Notes: a model not told the origin generated them from the letters alone. 10,421 nucleotides of DNA from Dictyocoela muelleri (GCA_016256075.1 SDVU01000805.1:1-10421); one strand, 5' to 3'. Counted from the stretch's first letter, positions 1 through 6,831 are shown. A program made the numbers and translations.

Positions 1-327
1 ATTTTTTCTAAATATAGACATGCCATCGCCTACATTATATCTTTCATATATCTGAGTTTATCTCGTCATTTAAAGCTTATTTAAAATAAGAATCATGTTC
101 TCTTCTTCACTAGATGACGATTTTCTATTTTAAACAAGTGGTGGCTAACCCGTTGTAGAACAAAAAACTTATATATTTTAAAATAAATTTTTTAAAGTTC
201 CTGGAAGCAAGCTATAACGTGACCATTATTAATACATTGTTAGGTTATTAATAAATCTTTAATTGCATCATTAAATAAATATAAAATTAAATTCAGTGAT
301 TTGCTTAATTGTTAATATGAGAAACGT

Positions 328-383
328 GCAGCGCGCCACCCGCGCTATTAGCGCCACTTTTTTTTTATTTAAGAAAAGTGCTA
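328..383. repeat. GC-rich island followed by T-run (copy A of a possible dispersed repeat)
   Basis: Bases 328-357 are rich in GCGC words in an otherwise A/T-rich background, followed by a nine-T run and an A-rich stretch ending in GTGC. The same order (GCGC block, T-run, A-run, short GC word) recurs at 5994-6028 and 10381-10416. The match between this copy and the other two is loose, so membership in one family is inferred. Confidence 0.35.
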
Positions 384-452
384 CACTGAGACTCGAACCC
401 GTTAAAATTGCCTAGCAAATATTAACTGTACCATTGTACTTCAGACCCAAAA
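376..452 (-). pseudogene. tRNA-like sequence with Pol III box-like motifs (tRNA relic or SINE head)
   Basis: Read on the minus strand, the sequence carries GGGTTCGAGTCT, a near match to the Pol III B box (T-arm). About 45 bases upstream is a D-arm-like segment, GTACAATGGTAC, with a 4-bp stem and part of an A-box pattern. The 3' end GTAGCAC is followed at once by TTTT, as expected of a Pol III terminator. Against a working tRNA: the bases 5' of the D-arm cannot pair with the 3' acceptor strand, the T-stem pairs poorly, and I could not fold a clean seven-base anticodon loop. It is best read as a decayed tRNA or the head of a tRNA-derived SINE. No isotype is proposed. Confidence 0.4.
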
Positions 453-849
453 CAATAAATTATAATCAATATAACTATTTTTTATTAATGAATATCAAGA
501 TTTCGTGTTAGATTCATATTTAAGTCAATAAACAAGATACTATAAGTAAAATTTTTATAATAATCAAAAAATGTTAGTTCTCTCGGTCTTCTCTATTTAA
601 ATGGCTACTTTTTTAAAAAAATAATTAGCCCTTTAAATGAAGAAAAGCAAAAAATATAAAATTTACATTTAAAACATGATTTCTTCTATAGCTATGAAAC
701 ATGCAAGTATGAATTATTAGCGGCTCGGAAAAAAATTGCCGTAAACCAAAATTTGCAAGAGAAATTGAAAAAAAAATCAAAAAAAACCAAAATTAAACAA
801 AAAAAATAATTAAATTTGAAATAATAGATCAGCCCAACTGTTGTCAAGT

Positions 850-2066
850 AAATTAAAATAGGTATTTTTTTGTATTTTTTTAAAATTTCTATTAATCTCT
901 CCCGCTTTTCATCAATTTTGGATTTTTCAGGATCAGAGAACAATTTATCTAATAAATTTTTTTTTCATTTTGCATAGTGATTATAATTTTTAAAGAATCA
1001 GAAAAAGAAATACTCGTTGAATATATTCTTGAATTTAAATGGTTATTAAAAGCTTCAACTTGATTATTAGCCAATGGAATGTTTTCTAATACACGATTAT
1101 AAGCATTCCACATATCAATTGTTTATTTTTTATTTTTAATATAATTTTGACCAAAATAATCATAAATTTTTTTCAATCTTATATCATTAATTTCACCAAT
1201 GTTTGTTTTTAAATACTTATAACAAAATTCAACATCGGTTTTAGGAACAAATGCAAGTGAAGCTAGTTGTCTTACAGAATTTCTTATACTTCTCTTTTTT
1301 TTTATAATCAGTAGACATTTAATTTGTCTGAATACTTCTCCACCAAGCTTGACCTAAATGAAATAAACAGATTACAACTGAAATTTTAAGAAAACATTTT
1401 TTAAAGAAATTTATTTCTGCCTTTTCCATGTCAAATAAAATATTTTGCGCTAAAAATCTAGTTTAAGTTCTTTAATTTTGTTAAAAATACGATAATATAT
1501 ATTTTCATTTTTTTTTGATAAATAACAATAAACGGCCGGGAAGACTTTGCTTTCAATTCGATAGTAAATAATATAAAGTTGAAAAAAAATGATGCAATCT
1601 TAAAAGTTCTATCAGCGTGTAACACATTAGAAAATTTCATATTATTCAAATTTTCAATTATTCCAAATATGACAACCCTATTTTAGTCTATATTTCCCGA
1701 ATCAAATAATAAAAAAATATCATTTTGCATTGTTTTTGGGTATTCAATCGGAATTTCATAATTGTTGATATTATTTGATATTTTTTTATTTACAAATATT
1801 CACATATATATTGATTTTTTTAAGATATAAATTAATTTCTTCTTGAGAAAAAAGCTTACATAAATGTTTAAAAATTTGAACGGGCTGTACTCTGTTGTAG
1901 TAGATAATAAATAAATTCTTTCTTTTATTTAAGTTTTTTAAAAACAGTTTTATTATCACAAAAATTATGCTTATCTTTTTCTCCAAATTTTCCAGAAGGA
2001 AAATATATACGGAGTTTTCCTTTACATTTACGAATTGCACAACGAAAGGTAATGAAATTGCAATAC
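850..2066 (-). pseudogene. MULE-family transposase pseudogene (FLYWCH-like finger plus DDE domain)
   Basis: This is a cut-and-paste transposase of the Mutator-like (MULE) group, no longer translatable. Reading the minus strand in several frames gives the family landmarks in order. Near 2065-1975 is a FLYWCH-like zinc-finger segment with the pattern C-x4-C-K-G-K-L and a later HNF. Near 1670-1600 is the pre-catalytic phrase FGIIENLNNMKFSN followed by a D-R-T-F-K segment that matches the DGTFK block with the first catalytic Asp. Near 1430 is D-M-E-K-A-E, the second catalytic Asp block. Near 1350 is a GQAWWRSIQ-like segment, broken by a frame change. Near 1110-1050 is W-N-A-Y-N-R-V-L then NNQVEAFNNHL, the block holding the catalytic Glu. 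The C-terminal charged tail ends near 850. At least five frame changes or stops interrupt it, for example a stop near 1125. It is thus an old, dead copy. Confidence 0.8.
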
Positions 2067-2101
2067 ATTCTATCTTATATATATATACCTTTTCGTTGTG
2101 T
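2037..2101. repeat. Inverted repeat around an AT-rich loop inside the MULE relic
   Basis: Bases 2037-2051 (GCACAACGAAAGGTA) are the reverse complement of 2086-2101 (TACCTTTTCGTTGTGT), except for one extra T and the terminal base. The 34-base loop is A/T-rich. The left arm lies in the segment that encodes the transposase zinc-finger cysteines on the minus strand. The arrangement therefore looks like a local inverted duplication made after or during decay rather than a functional site. Confidence 0.7.
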
Positions 2102-2194
2102 ACATATTTATTTTTATTCATTTTTTAAAAAAATTCTTTTGATTTTCCATACCCTTCTTTTTTCTCAAAAAAAATCGTACGGCAAAAATTTTTC

Positions 2195-2198
<4 letters not shown>

Positions 2199-2226
<28 letters not shown>
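2199..2226. repeat. (AT)14 microsatellite
   Basis: Fourteen uninterrupted AT units sit directly against the right terminal inverted repeat of the MULE relic. They probably mask or have replaced the original target-site duplication. Confidence 0.95.
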
Positions 2227-2230
<4 letters not shown>

Positions 2231-2351
2231 TGTTGACAACATCTATAGCTGCCAACCCGGAGAGTTGTCTCCTACCGTGTTCTGTGACCTTTGGTATCTA
2301 ATGTTCCAATAATATTTACTTCATAAGCTACCTATAAGACAAACTGTATAC

Positions 2352-2509
2352 GCTATCTTCGTTTTATCCATGAATCAGCAGGATACAGGTAATTGTGGCT
2401 TTCATGGATTTTTATTTTCCACTACTTTTTTGCCGAGATGCGTCACCGCACTCATCTCCACACCTAAGAGAGTCCTTTCTGCTTCATTGTCATATTACAC
2501 CAAGTTTTT
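2352..2509. repeat. Direct repeat R, copy 1
   Basis: This 158-bp segment runs from GCTATCTTCG to CCAAGTTTTT and recurs in the same orientation at 3332-3487 with about eight or nine differences, roughly 94% identity. Its composition is more balanced than its surroundings. An open frame starts at 2370 (MNQQDTGNCG), but copy 2 carries a one-base deletion that shifts that frame, so there is no sign of selection on a protein. The two copies flank about 0.8 kb with palindromic edges, so they could be the direct terminal repeats of a small element or a simple duplication. Confidence 0.8.
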
Positions 2510-2515
2510 GGCATG

Positions 2516-2569
2516 GAAAAAAAGCCTTTTGTTAAAAAAGACGTTTTATGAAAAAAACGCCTTTTGTTA
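2516..2569. repeat. AACGCCTTTT-type repeat words, left edge of the inner segment
   Basis: Two near-identical words lie here: GAAAAAAAGCCTTTTGTTA at 2516-2534 and GAAAAAAACGCCTTTTGTTA at 2550-2569. Sixteen bases of the second (GAAAAAAACGCCTTTT) are the exact reverse complement of 3258-3273. This gives an inverted repeat about 0.7 kb apart that could be the terminal repeat of a small foldback or MITE-like insert. Confidence 0.6.
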
Positions 2570-3257
2570 CAATAAATCACAAAAAAATACATTCAAATAT
2601 ATTTTTTATTAAATATAAATATTTTATATATGAATTAGAATATCATTTTAATCAGATTTTACATTTAATTCTTAATTCTAAACAAGTCATCGGTGTAAAA
2701 AATAATTATTTTATTTCAGCGCCTTTATTATCATATTGTAAAAAAAACCTTTATCAAAATCATATTTATAAATTTATTTATATTTCAAGATTTTTTTTTG
2801 TAATTTTGATTTTTTTTAATATTATAAATTTCCATATATAGTAATCTATTATTTTATAAAATGCTAATTTTACATTGATTTCTCTCTATTTTATTTATTC
2901 ATCATTTTTAGATGTTTTTTTTTCGTTTTTTTTCATTTTAGCTAATCTTTCTGTTTCATGCTTATGATAATATAATCTATCTTTTAAAATAAATTTATAT
3001 TTAAATTAATATTTACTCTTCCCTGTTTTCCCTCATATGCATCGCCAATAATCAACTTTCCTTTTTTTAAATCAAAATTATAGATGTAATATAATTAATA
3101 ATTTTCTTGTTTACATATTTATTTAATTTTACTTTTTTGATTTTTTTTTCCATTTAAGGATACATCATTTCCTTATAAACACCAAAAATCTATTTAAAAT
3201 AAATAATATTGTTTATATTTTTTTTAACCTTATTATTCAAGATTTAATAATTTTTTT
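2570..3257. other. A/T-rich inner segment of the repeat block, no recognisable gene
   Basis: A plus-strand frame stays open to 2841 but translates to a low-complexity Phe/Ile/Tyr/Asn/Lys-rich sequence with no motif I recognise, and it would start inside the repeat words at 2548. The remaining part is T-rich and closed in all frames at short distance. I see no RNA gene here. Confidence 0.5.
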
Positions 3258-3288
3258 AAAAGGCGTTTTTTTCCAAAAACGCCTTTTA
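3257..3288. repeat. Palindrome with 14-bp stem (AAAAGGCGTTTTT core)
   Basis: Bases 3257-3270 pair perfectly with 3275-3288 around a TTCC loop. The stem contains the same AACGCCTTTT word found at 2550-2569. It lies three bases from a second, unrelated-loop palindrome at 3292-3328. Confidence 0.85.
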
Positions 3289-3291
3289 TTT

Positions 3292-3328
3292 CAATGAAAA
3301 AAAACGCCAAAGGCGTTTTTTTTCATTG
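3292..3328. repeat. Perfect 17-bp-stem palindrome immediately before repeat R copy 2
   Basis: Bases 3292-3308 (CAATGAAAAAAAACGCC) are the exact reverse complement of 3312-3328, with loop AAA. The structure ends three bases before direct repeat R copy 2 begins at 3332. Together with 3257-3288 it forms a twin-hairpin edge. Confidence 0.9.
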
Positions 3329-3331
3329 GAT

Positions 3332-3487
3332 GCTATCTTCGTTTTATCAATGAATCAGCAGGATACAGGTAATTGTGGCTTTCATGAATTTTTATTTTCC
3401 ACTACTTTTTTACCGAGATGCGTCTCGCACTCATCCCCACACCTAAGAGAGTCCATTCTGCTTCATTGTCATATTAGACCAAGTTTT
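3332..3487. repeat. Direct repeat R, copy 2
   Basis: This is the second copy of the 2352-2509 segment in the same orientation, with about eight or nine substitutions and a one-base deletion at the GCGTC(T)CGCAC site. It ends in a long T-run that leads into the 40-bp palindrome at 3500-3539. The coding frame read from copy 1 is shifted here, so the copies are treated as non-coding DNA. Confidence 0.8.
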
Positions 3488-3499
3488 TTTTTTCTCAAA

Positions 3500-3539
3500 G
3501 ATGTAAAACTGACCATATAAATATGGTCAGTCTTACATC
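3500..3539. repeat. 40-bp near-perfect palindrome upstream of the Rpn3-like gene
   Basis: Bases 3500-3518 pair with 3521-3539 at 18 of 19 positions around a two-base loop (AA). The core word is ACTGACCATAT. It lies 138 bases before the ATG of the Rpn3-like gene. On either strand it would form a strong hairpin or DNA cruciform. No trailing T-run marks it as a terminator on the plus strand. It could be the tip of a decayed foldback element. Confidence 0.85.
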
Positions 3540-3672
3540 CTTGCTTCTAAACTTTAATAATTAAAACTTTAAGCTTATAATTTTTTAAAGGATAATAATT
3601 AAGCCCTCAAAGGTGAATAATTAAAACTTCAACAAATCAATTGTTGAAAATAAAAAAGATTAAAATCATCAA

Positions 3673-3675
3673 CCC
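3673..3675 (+). promoter_or_regulatory. Start-proximal CCC motif of the Rpn3-like gene
   Basis: CCC lies two bases before the ATG at 3678 (AACCCTCATG). Microsporidian genes are known to carry CCC- or GGG-like triplets just upstream of the start codon. The site supports choosing 3678 over the second ATG at 3684, though the two are only two codons apart. Confidence 0.5.
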
Positions 3676-3677
3676 TC

Positions 3678-4766
3678 ATGACAATGTCAAAAATAGACCA
3701 TTCATTTTTAAAAAGCGAAAACATAAACGACCAAATAGAAAATCATTCTCATGAACTTCTTCTAAACGGTAGATACACCGAACTTTTAAAAATGAAAAGT
3801 ATTTGTGATAAAATGCACTATCCAGACACTACAAATGCACTTATTCTCAAATATTTATTCATTGCAATGAAAAAATCTAATGATGTTGATATGAAATTTC
3901 TTCATCGAAACTTGATAATGAATACAGAAAGGAATAATTATGAGAGTGTATCTGTTTTGGTGAATTCTATATTGAAGGTGATGATTAGTAAGAAACTGTT
4001 TAAAGAGGCAATGGTATATATCAAATATGTTAATATCAATCAAAATGAATGCAATGATGATAATAAGAACATATTTCTTGAGAATAATTTTATAAATAAT
4101 CAATTTCTTGAAAATGATTATTTTTATTTTTATCAATCAGGTGTTGTTCTTATGTTCTGTGGAAAATATGAAGCAGCATTAAAAAATTTTAGACGATCGA
4201 TGATTATTAAGGCAACTTTGAGGACAATGAAATATGAAAGACTATGTTTGATGTTAAACAATCAATTTGAGAATGTATCTGGATTTGAGAAATTTTTTGA
4301 GAAGTATGGCTTTAGAAATACCAATTTAATTTCAAAACCTGAATGTTCATTATTAGATTGTTTTGAAGATAAAATTTTTGCTTTTTTAAAGTTCAATGAA
4401 AAGGAAATTAATCAGTGTCGTCATCTTGTTAAAAGGCTGTATATAAATCTTCAATTAGTGATTGCAAAAAAAATTTCTAAAGTATATTTAGCCGTCCCCA
4501 TTTTTGAAATTTCTCATTTACTTGGTTTGAATGAAAAAGAAGCTGTAAATTTGTTTTCGGGAATGATTGGAAATAACGAGATTAAAGGTAAAGTAGAAAA
4601 TGGCATATTTTATTCCAAAGAATATTCTGATTACAGGATGTCTATGTGTATTGTTGATAATGAAAAACTTCTTAACGAAATTATAAAAAAGAATCTAGGA
4701 AAGAAGAAAGAATTATCTTTTTGTGTTGAGAATTGCTTGGATGAAAATGGGCATGTTAAGGTTTAA
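3678..4766 (+). CDS. RPN3: 26S proteasome regulatory lid subunit Rpn3-like (PCI domain)
   Basis: This is a probable non-ATPase subunit of the 19S proteasome lid, a scaffold that helps bind the deubiquitinase and base subcomplexes in nucleus and cytosol. The 362-residue product is mostly helical, as in PCI proteins. Residues 148-175 (YFYFYQSGVVLMFCGKYEAA) resemble the Rpn3 'RYxYYxGxIxAIQxxYxxA' helical-repeat block, followed by a basic LKNFRRSM. Residues 250-316 look like the PCI winged helix: LVKRLYINLQLVIAKKISKVYL parallels the family's RLRxNVIKTxxRxISxSYSRIxL, then 'IFEISHLLGLNEKEA', then an 'IGNNEIKGKVENGIFYSKE' wing ending in the conserved S-K-E. The protein is shorter than yeast and animal Rpn3 (about 500 residues), a trimming usual in microsporidia. 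The start at 3678 follows a CCC motif. Its PCI relatives CSN3 and eIF3 subunits are alternatives, but the order of blocks fits Rpn3 best. Confidence 0.75.
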   Translation: MTMSKIDHSFLKSENINDQIENHSHELLLNGRYTELLKMKSICDKMHYPDTTNALILKYLFIAMKKSNDVDMKFLHRNLIMNTERNNYESVSVLVNSILKVMISKKLFKEAMVYIKYVNINQNECNDDNKNIFLENNFINNQFLENDYFYFYQSGVVLMFCGKYEAALKNFRRSMIIKATLRTMKYERLCLMLNNQFENVSGFEKFFEKYGFRNTNLISKPECSLLDCFEDKIFAFLKFNEKEINQCRHLVKRLYINLQLVIAKKISKVYLAVPIFEISHLLGLNEKEAVNLFSGMIGNNEIKGKVENGIFYSKEYSDYRMSMCIVDNEKLLNEIIKKNLGKKKELSFCVENCLDENGHVKV

Positions 4767-4784
4767 TAAATGATGAGTTGAGAA

Positions 4785-4904
4785 TTTTTATTATTTAAAT
4801 CTCGTTTTTATTATTATAATCTACTTTTTTATTTAAAACTATTTTTTTATTATTTAAATCTACGTTTTTATTATTTAAAACTATTTTTTTATAAGTTAGA
4901 CTGT
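4785..4904. repeat. Tandem array of about six 18-22-bp units
   Basis: The unit is close to TTTTTATTATTTAAATCTAC, with breaks near 4804, 4824, 4842, 4864 and 4884. Units vary between two endings, AATCTAC(G) and AAACTAT. The array begins 18 bases after the rpn3 stop codon, so it would lie in the 3' untranslated region or just beyond it. Confidence 0.8.
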
Positions 4905-5170
4905 TTTTTGGAATGTCGATTTTAATAAAGAATTAAGTTAATCTAAGTTTAATAATCTTTTAATATTTCTTTACTTTTAAAATATTTAAACATTCAAGTG
5001 TTAAAAGAGCGTCTTAGTTCAGAATTAAATATGTAATAACATCAAATCAGTAGAGTTTTTTAATTTTAATGTTAAAATAAATTTTTTTATTAAATGTCAA
5101 ATTCAAATCATTAAGGCGGGAGTTACATTTCCAAACTAAAATATTAATCATATGATTCATCCTTCTCGAG
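4905..5170. other. Non-coding spacer
   Basis: A/T-rich spacer between the tandem array and the hAT-like element. I see no gene, hairpin or repeat of note in it. Confidence 0.6.
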
Positions 5171-5579
5171 CAGTTTTTCCAAACCTTTTTTGGCTCATGC
5201 CCCCCTTAGCCGAAAAATATCATGTTACCCATCCACTCATCCGAAAAAAATTGTTTGTCCCCACTAGCCGAAAAAAAAGTGTTTCTTTCCTTATGCAAAA
5301 CATTAGGTTTTTAATAAAAAAATGTTTATTATTTTTATTGATTTAGGTAATTAATTGATAAAAAATAAAATTTTATTTAATGAGAAGATTGAATCTGATT
5401 TTTATTACAGGTTGATTACATTTTAGGTAAAAACTTTGTAAGTTTAAGCCATAAATTCATTGGAATTATGATAGCATCTCCTTCTTAAAAATTCAAATCT
5501 CCACGAAAATCCAAATTGCCCCCTGGAAATCCAAATTACCCCCCTCAAGTGAGGCGTAGGCCCCACGTTGGAAACACTG
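5171..5579. mobile_element. Non-autonomous hAT-like DNA transposon (MITE-sized)
   Basis: The left end begins CAGTTTTTCCAAACC at 5171. The right end, read on the minus strand from 5579, begins CAGTGTTTCCAACGTGGGG. The first twelve bases agree at eleven positions, and the CAGxGxTTCC pattern is typical of hAT terminal repeats. The subterminal regions hold short repeats as hAT elements often do: three CCGAAAAA words with about 30-bp spacing on the left (5210-5275), and two AAATCCAAATTxCCCCC units on the right (5507-5544). At 409 bp it cannot encode a transposase. Flanks TTCTCGAG and CACTAAAT do not match, so the 8-bp target duplication is lost or the two ends come from different copies. The wording of the ends resembles hAT elements widespread in arthropods. 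Confidence 0.6.
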
Positions 5580-5934
5580 CACTAAATCATAAAGAAAACT
5601 TAGTGGGCTATAAAGATAAAAATATTCACACCCAAAACATTGAGTTATTTTAGTATATTTCTCAGAAAAAACACTCTGGGTTTGGAATAAATGGAATAAA
5701 ATTAGGATAGACTGCAAAATATTTCCATTTTTCAGCAAAAATCATATTACATTCGAAGAATTTATTAGCGAAGTGAAGGTTTAATAAATTTATTTATAAA
5801 AAACGTTTCATTTTTTTATTTCTCAGACCAAAATATCTATTTTAGTACCAGTGCTGGCTATCTTGATATAATTAAATTATTCATTTTAAATATTCATACT
5901 CACATTAATAAACTATTTTTTTAAATCTTCATGG
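5580..5934. other. Non-coding spacer
   Basis: A/T-rich sequence with no convincing open frame. A minus-strand frame crossing 5493-5738 overlaps the hAT-like right end and has no recognisable protein motif. Nothing else stands out. Confidence 0.55.
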
Positions 5935-5986
5935 GTTCTCGAAAACTCTCCGAAAGTTCAGCGCGAGAACTTGCCTTCGGAGAGTT
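5935..5986. other. GC-rich bipartite stem-loop with an alternative fold
   Basis: Bases 5944-5954 (AACTCTCCGAA) pair perfectly with 5976-5986. Inside, AGTTC at 5955-5959 pairs with GAACT at 5967-5971, leaving a seven-base loop AGCGCGA and a TGCC bulge. A competing pairing joins GTTCTCG at 5935-5941 with CGAGAAC at 5964-5970 and cannot coexist with the inner stem. It stands out from the A/T-rich surroundings and lies 444 bases before the dUTPase-like gene. It could be a structured RNA, a transcriptional signal or part of a repeat. Confidence 0.6.
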
Positions 5987-5993
5987 GCCGTGT

Positions 5994-6047
5994 AGCGCAT
6001 CATACTTTTCATTTTCTAAAAAATACGCTCCGTACCATTTTTAGAAA
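5994..6047. repeat. Second stem-loop and copy B of the GCGC/T-run/TACGC repeat
   Basis: Bases 6013-6022 (TTTCTAAAAA) pair with 6038-6047, and inside them TACG at 6024-6027 pairs with CGTA at 6031-6034 around a CTC loop. The segment 5994-6028 aligns with 10381-10416 along its whole length: GCGC, CA, T-run, then AAAAAATACGC. This supports a dispersed repeat with at least two related copies in the window. Confidence 0.55.
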
Positions 6048-6420
6048 TTGAGAATTATAATGAGATGAAGCAAAAATTATATATTTATTTATATCGCGAA
6101 TTTTAAACTCATTTGAAATAAGAAACATAATCTATGCTCTTACCTATTAAGACTTATAAATTTGAGGAGAATTAACCACTTGGAGACATTTCTTATAATT
6201 CATTATTCAACGCATAAAATAGTAGACACATAAAATGAAACAAAATTATAAAAATGATAAAAATTAAAATTAAGTTCGAAATCATCTTAAATGACTGTTT
6301 AACAAAGAAAAACCTATATTTTCAATTATCATTAATAAATTTTTTTTCAATTCACAAAAACGATTATTTTTAATTTTATAAATTCAGCTTTTCAGTTTTT
6401 ATAAAAAAAAACATCATCTA
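6048..6420. other. Non-coding upstream region of the dUTPase-like gene
   Basis: A/T-rich. Bases 6088-6141 resemble 57-108 at the left of the window, suggesting a diverged dispersed repeat. I see no gene and no TATA element that I could separate from the background. Confidence 0.5.
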
Positions 6421-6423
6421 CCC
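6421..6423 (+). promoter_or_regulatory. Start-proximal CCC motif of the dUTPase-like gene
   Basis: CCC stands six bases before the ATG at 6430 (ACCCTATATCATG), the position expected for the microsporidian start-proximal signal. It supports this ATG as the start. Confidence 0.5.
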
Positions 6424-6429
6424 TATATC

Positions 6430-6831
6430 ATGACTACACCCTACCAATGCAAAGCACTATATGATGATTCTAAAATGCCACTTCAAAAAGACAATAAACT
6501 TATATTCTTTGCTTACGAAGATAAAATTATCCATCCAGGAGAAATTCAGAAAATAAAAACAGGAGTAAAAACAACCTTTTCCAACAATTACTTTGCTTAC
6601 ATAAACATCTTAGACAAACATATTGATAAAAAAATAAAAGTACTTGCGACTGATGATAAGTATAATATTTTGATTAATAATAAAGGCGACGAGCCATTTA
6701 GTGTCAATAAAGGTGATGAAATTGCAACTTGTCATTTTGTTACTGTTAGTTCACCAGAGCTTGTTGTTGTGTCCGATTTGGATGAAACAGAAAGAGGTGA
6801 ACGAGGGTGGGGATCTACAGGAAAGAATTAA
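6430..6831 (+). CDS. dUTPase-family protein, probably without an intact active site
   Basis: Trimeric dUTPases hydrolyse dUTP to dUMP and pyrophosphate, keeping uracil out of DNA. The 133-residue product ends in LDETERGERGWGSTGKN, an excellent match to the C-terminal P-loop-like motif V (RGxxGFGSTG, here with Trp for Phe). Before it, GDEPFSVNKGDEIAT matches the family's GxExFxVKKGDRIAQ block, motif IV, but with Arg to Glu and Gln to Thr changes. Residues 24-46 follow the beta-strand pattern of the N-terminal part (FFAYEDKIIHPGEIQKIKTG). The motif I Asp (GYDLYSA) aligns with Leu, the motif II RSG is replaced near residues 60-64 by an LDKH-like stretch, and the motif III GVIDxDYRG is absent. 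I infer a dUTPase fold that may not hydrolyse dUTP. The gene is whole, solitary and begins after a CCC signal. The family call is firm; the activity is doubtful. Confidence 0.75.
   Translation: MTTPYQCKALYDDSKMPLQKDNKLIFFAYEDKIIHPGEIQKIKTGVKTTFSNNYFAYINILDKHIDKKIKVLATDDKYNILINNKGDEPFSVNKGDEIATCHFVTVSSPELVVVSDLDETERGERGWGSTGKN

Larger units (their letters stand above)
1..690. other. Non-coding AT-rich stretch left of the MULE remnant
   Basis: No convincing coding sequence in either strand. Apart from the GC-rich island at 328-357 and the tRNA-like sequence at about 376-452, the only structure I see is that 57-108 resembles 6088-6141, both built around a TTTAT..TCG start and a central AAATAAGAA core. 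This suggests a diverged dispersed repeat. The rest is low-complexity A/T sequence. Confidence 0.6.
725..2197 (-). mobile_element. Decayed MULE-type DNA transposon with terminal inverted repeats
   Basis: The outer limits are set by an imperfect inverted repeat. Bases 725-743 read TCGGAAAAAAATTGCCGTA, and the reverse complement of 2178-2197 reads TCCGAAAAATTTTTGCCGTA. They match except for one base and the length of the central A/T run. Between them lies a minus-strand transposase relic recognisable as MULE type. The total length of about 1.47 kb suits a small single-gene element. I see no matching target-site duplication of 8-10 bp: the left flank is TTAGCGGC and the right flank is a CATATA run, which may have grown since insertion. 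The repeats contain homopolymer runs, so the exact ends are less certain than the transposase call. Confidence 0.6.

Noticed and set aside
692-943. Independent small membrane protein on the minus strand
   Set aside because: It is the tail end of the MULE transposase relic read past its charged C-terminus into A/T-rich DNA; the hydrophobic run is T-rich low complexity.
1786-2121. Separate 111-residue minus-strand gene
   Set aside because: The zinc-finger signature of the transposase lies in a different frame over the same bases, so this open frame is a shadow of a decayed gene.
2548-2841. 97-residue plus-strand protein in the repeat block
   Set aside because: Low-complexity Phe/Ile/Tyr/Lys-rich translation of A/T-rich DNA, with a start inside repeat words and no recognisable motif.
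2370-3520. A two-member gene family encoding MNQQDTGNCG-like proteins at 2370-2612 and 3326-3520
   Set aside because: The shared protein sequence comes from a DNA-level direct repeat. A one-base deletion in the second copy shifts the frame in mid-repeat and the two ends of the proteins are unrelated, so there is no sign of coding selection.
5152-5738. Two short frames (5152-5346 plus, 5493-5738 minus) as genes
   Set aside because: Both run through the terminal regions of the hAT-like element and their composition follows the repeat words rather than a protein pattern.
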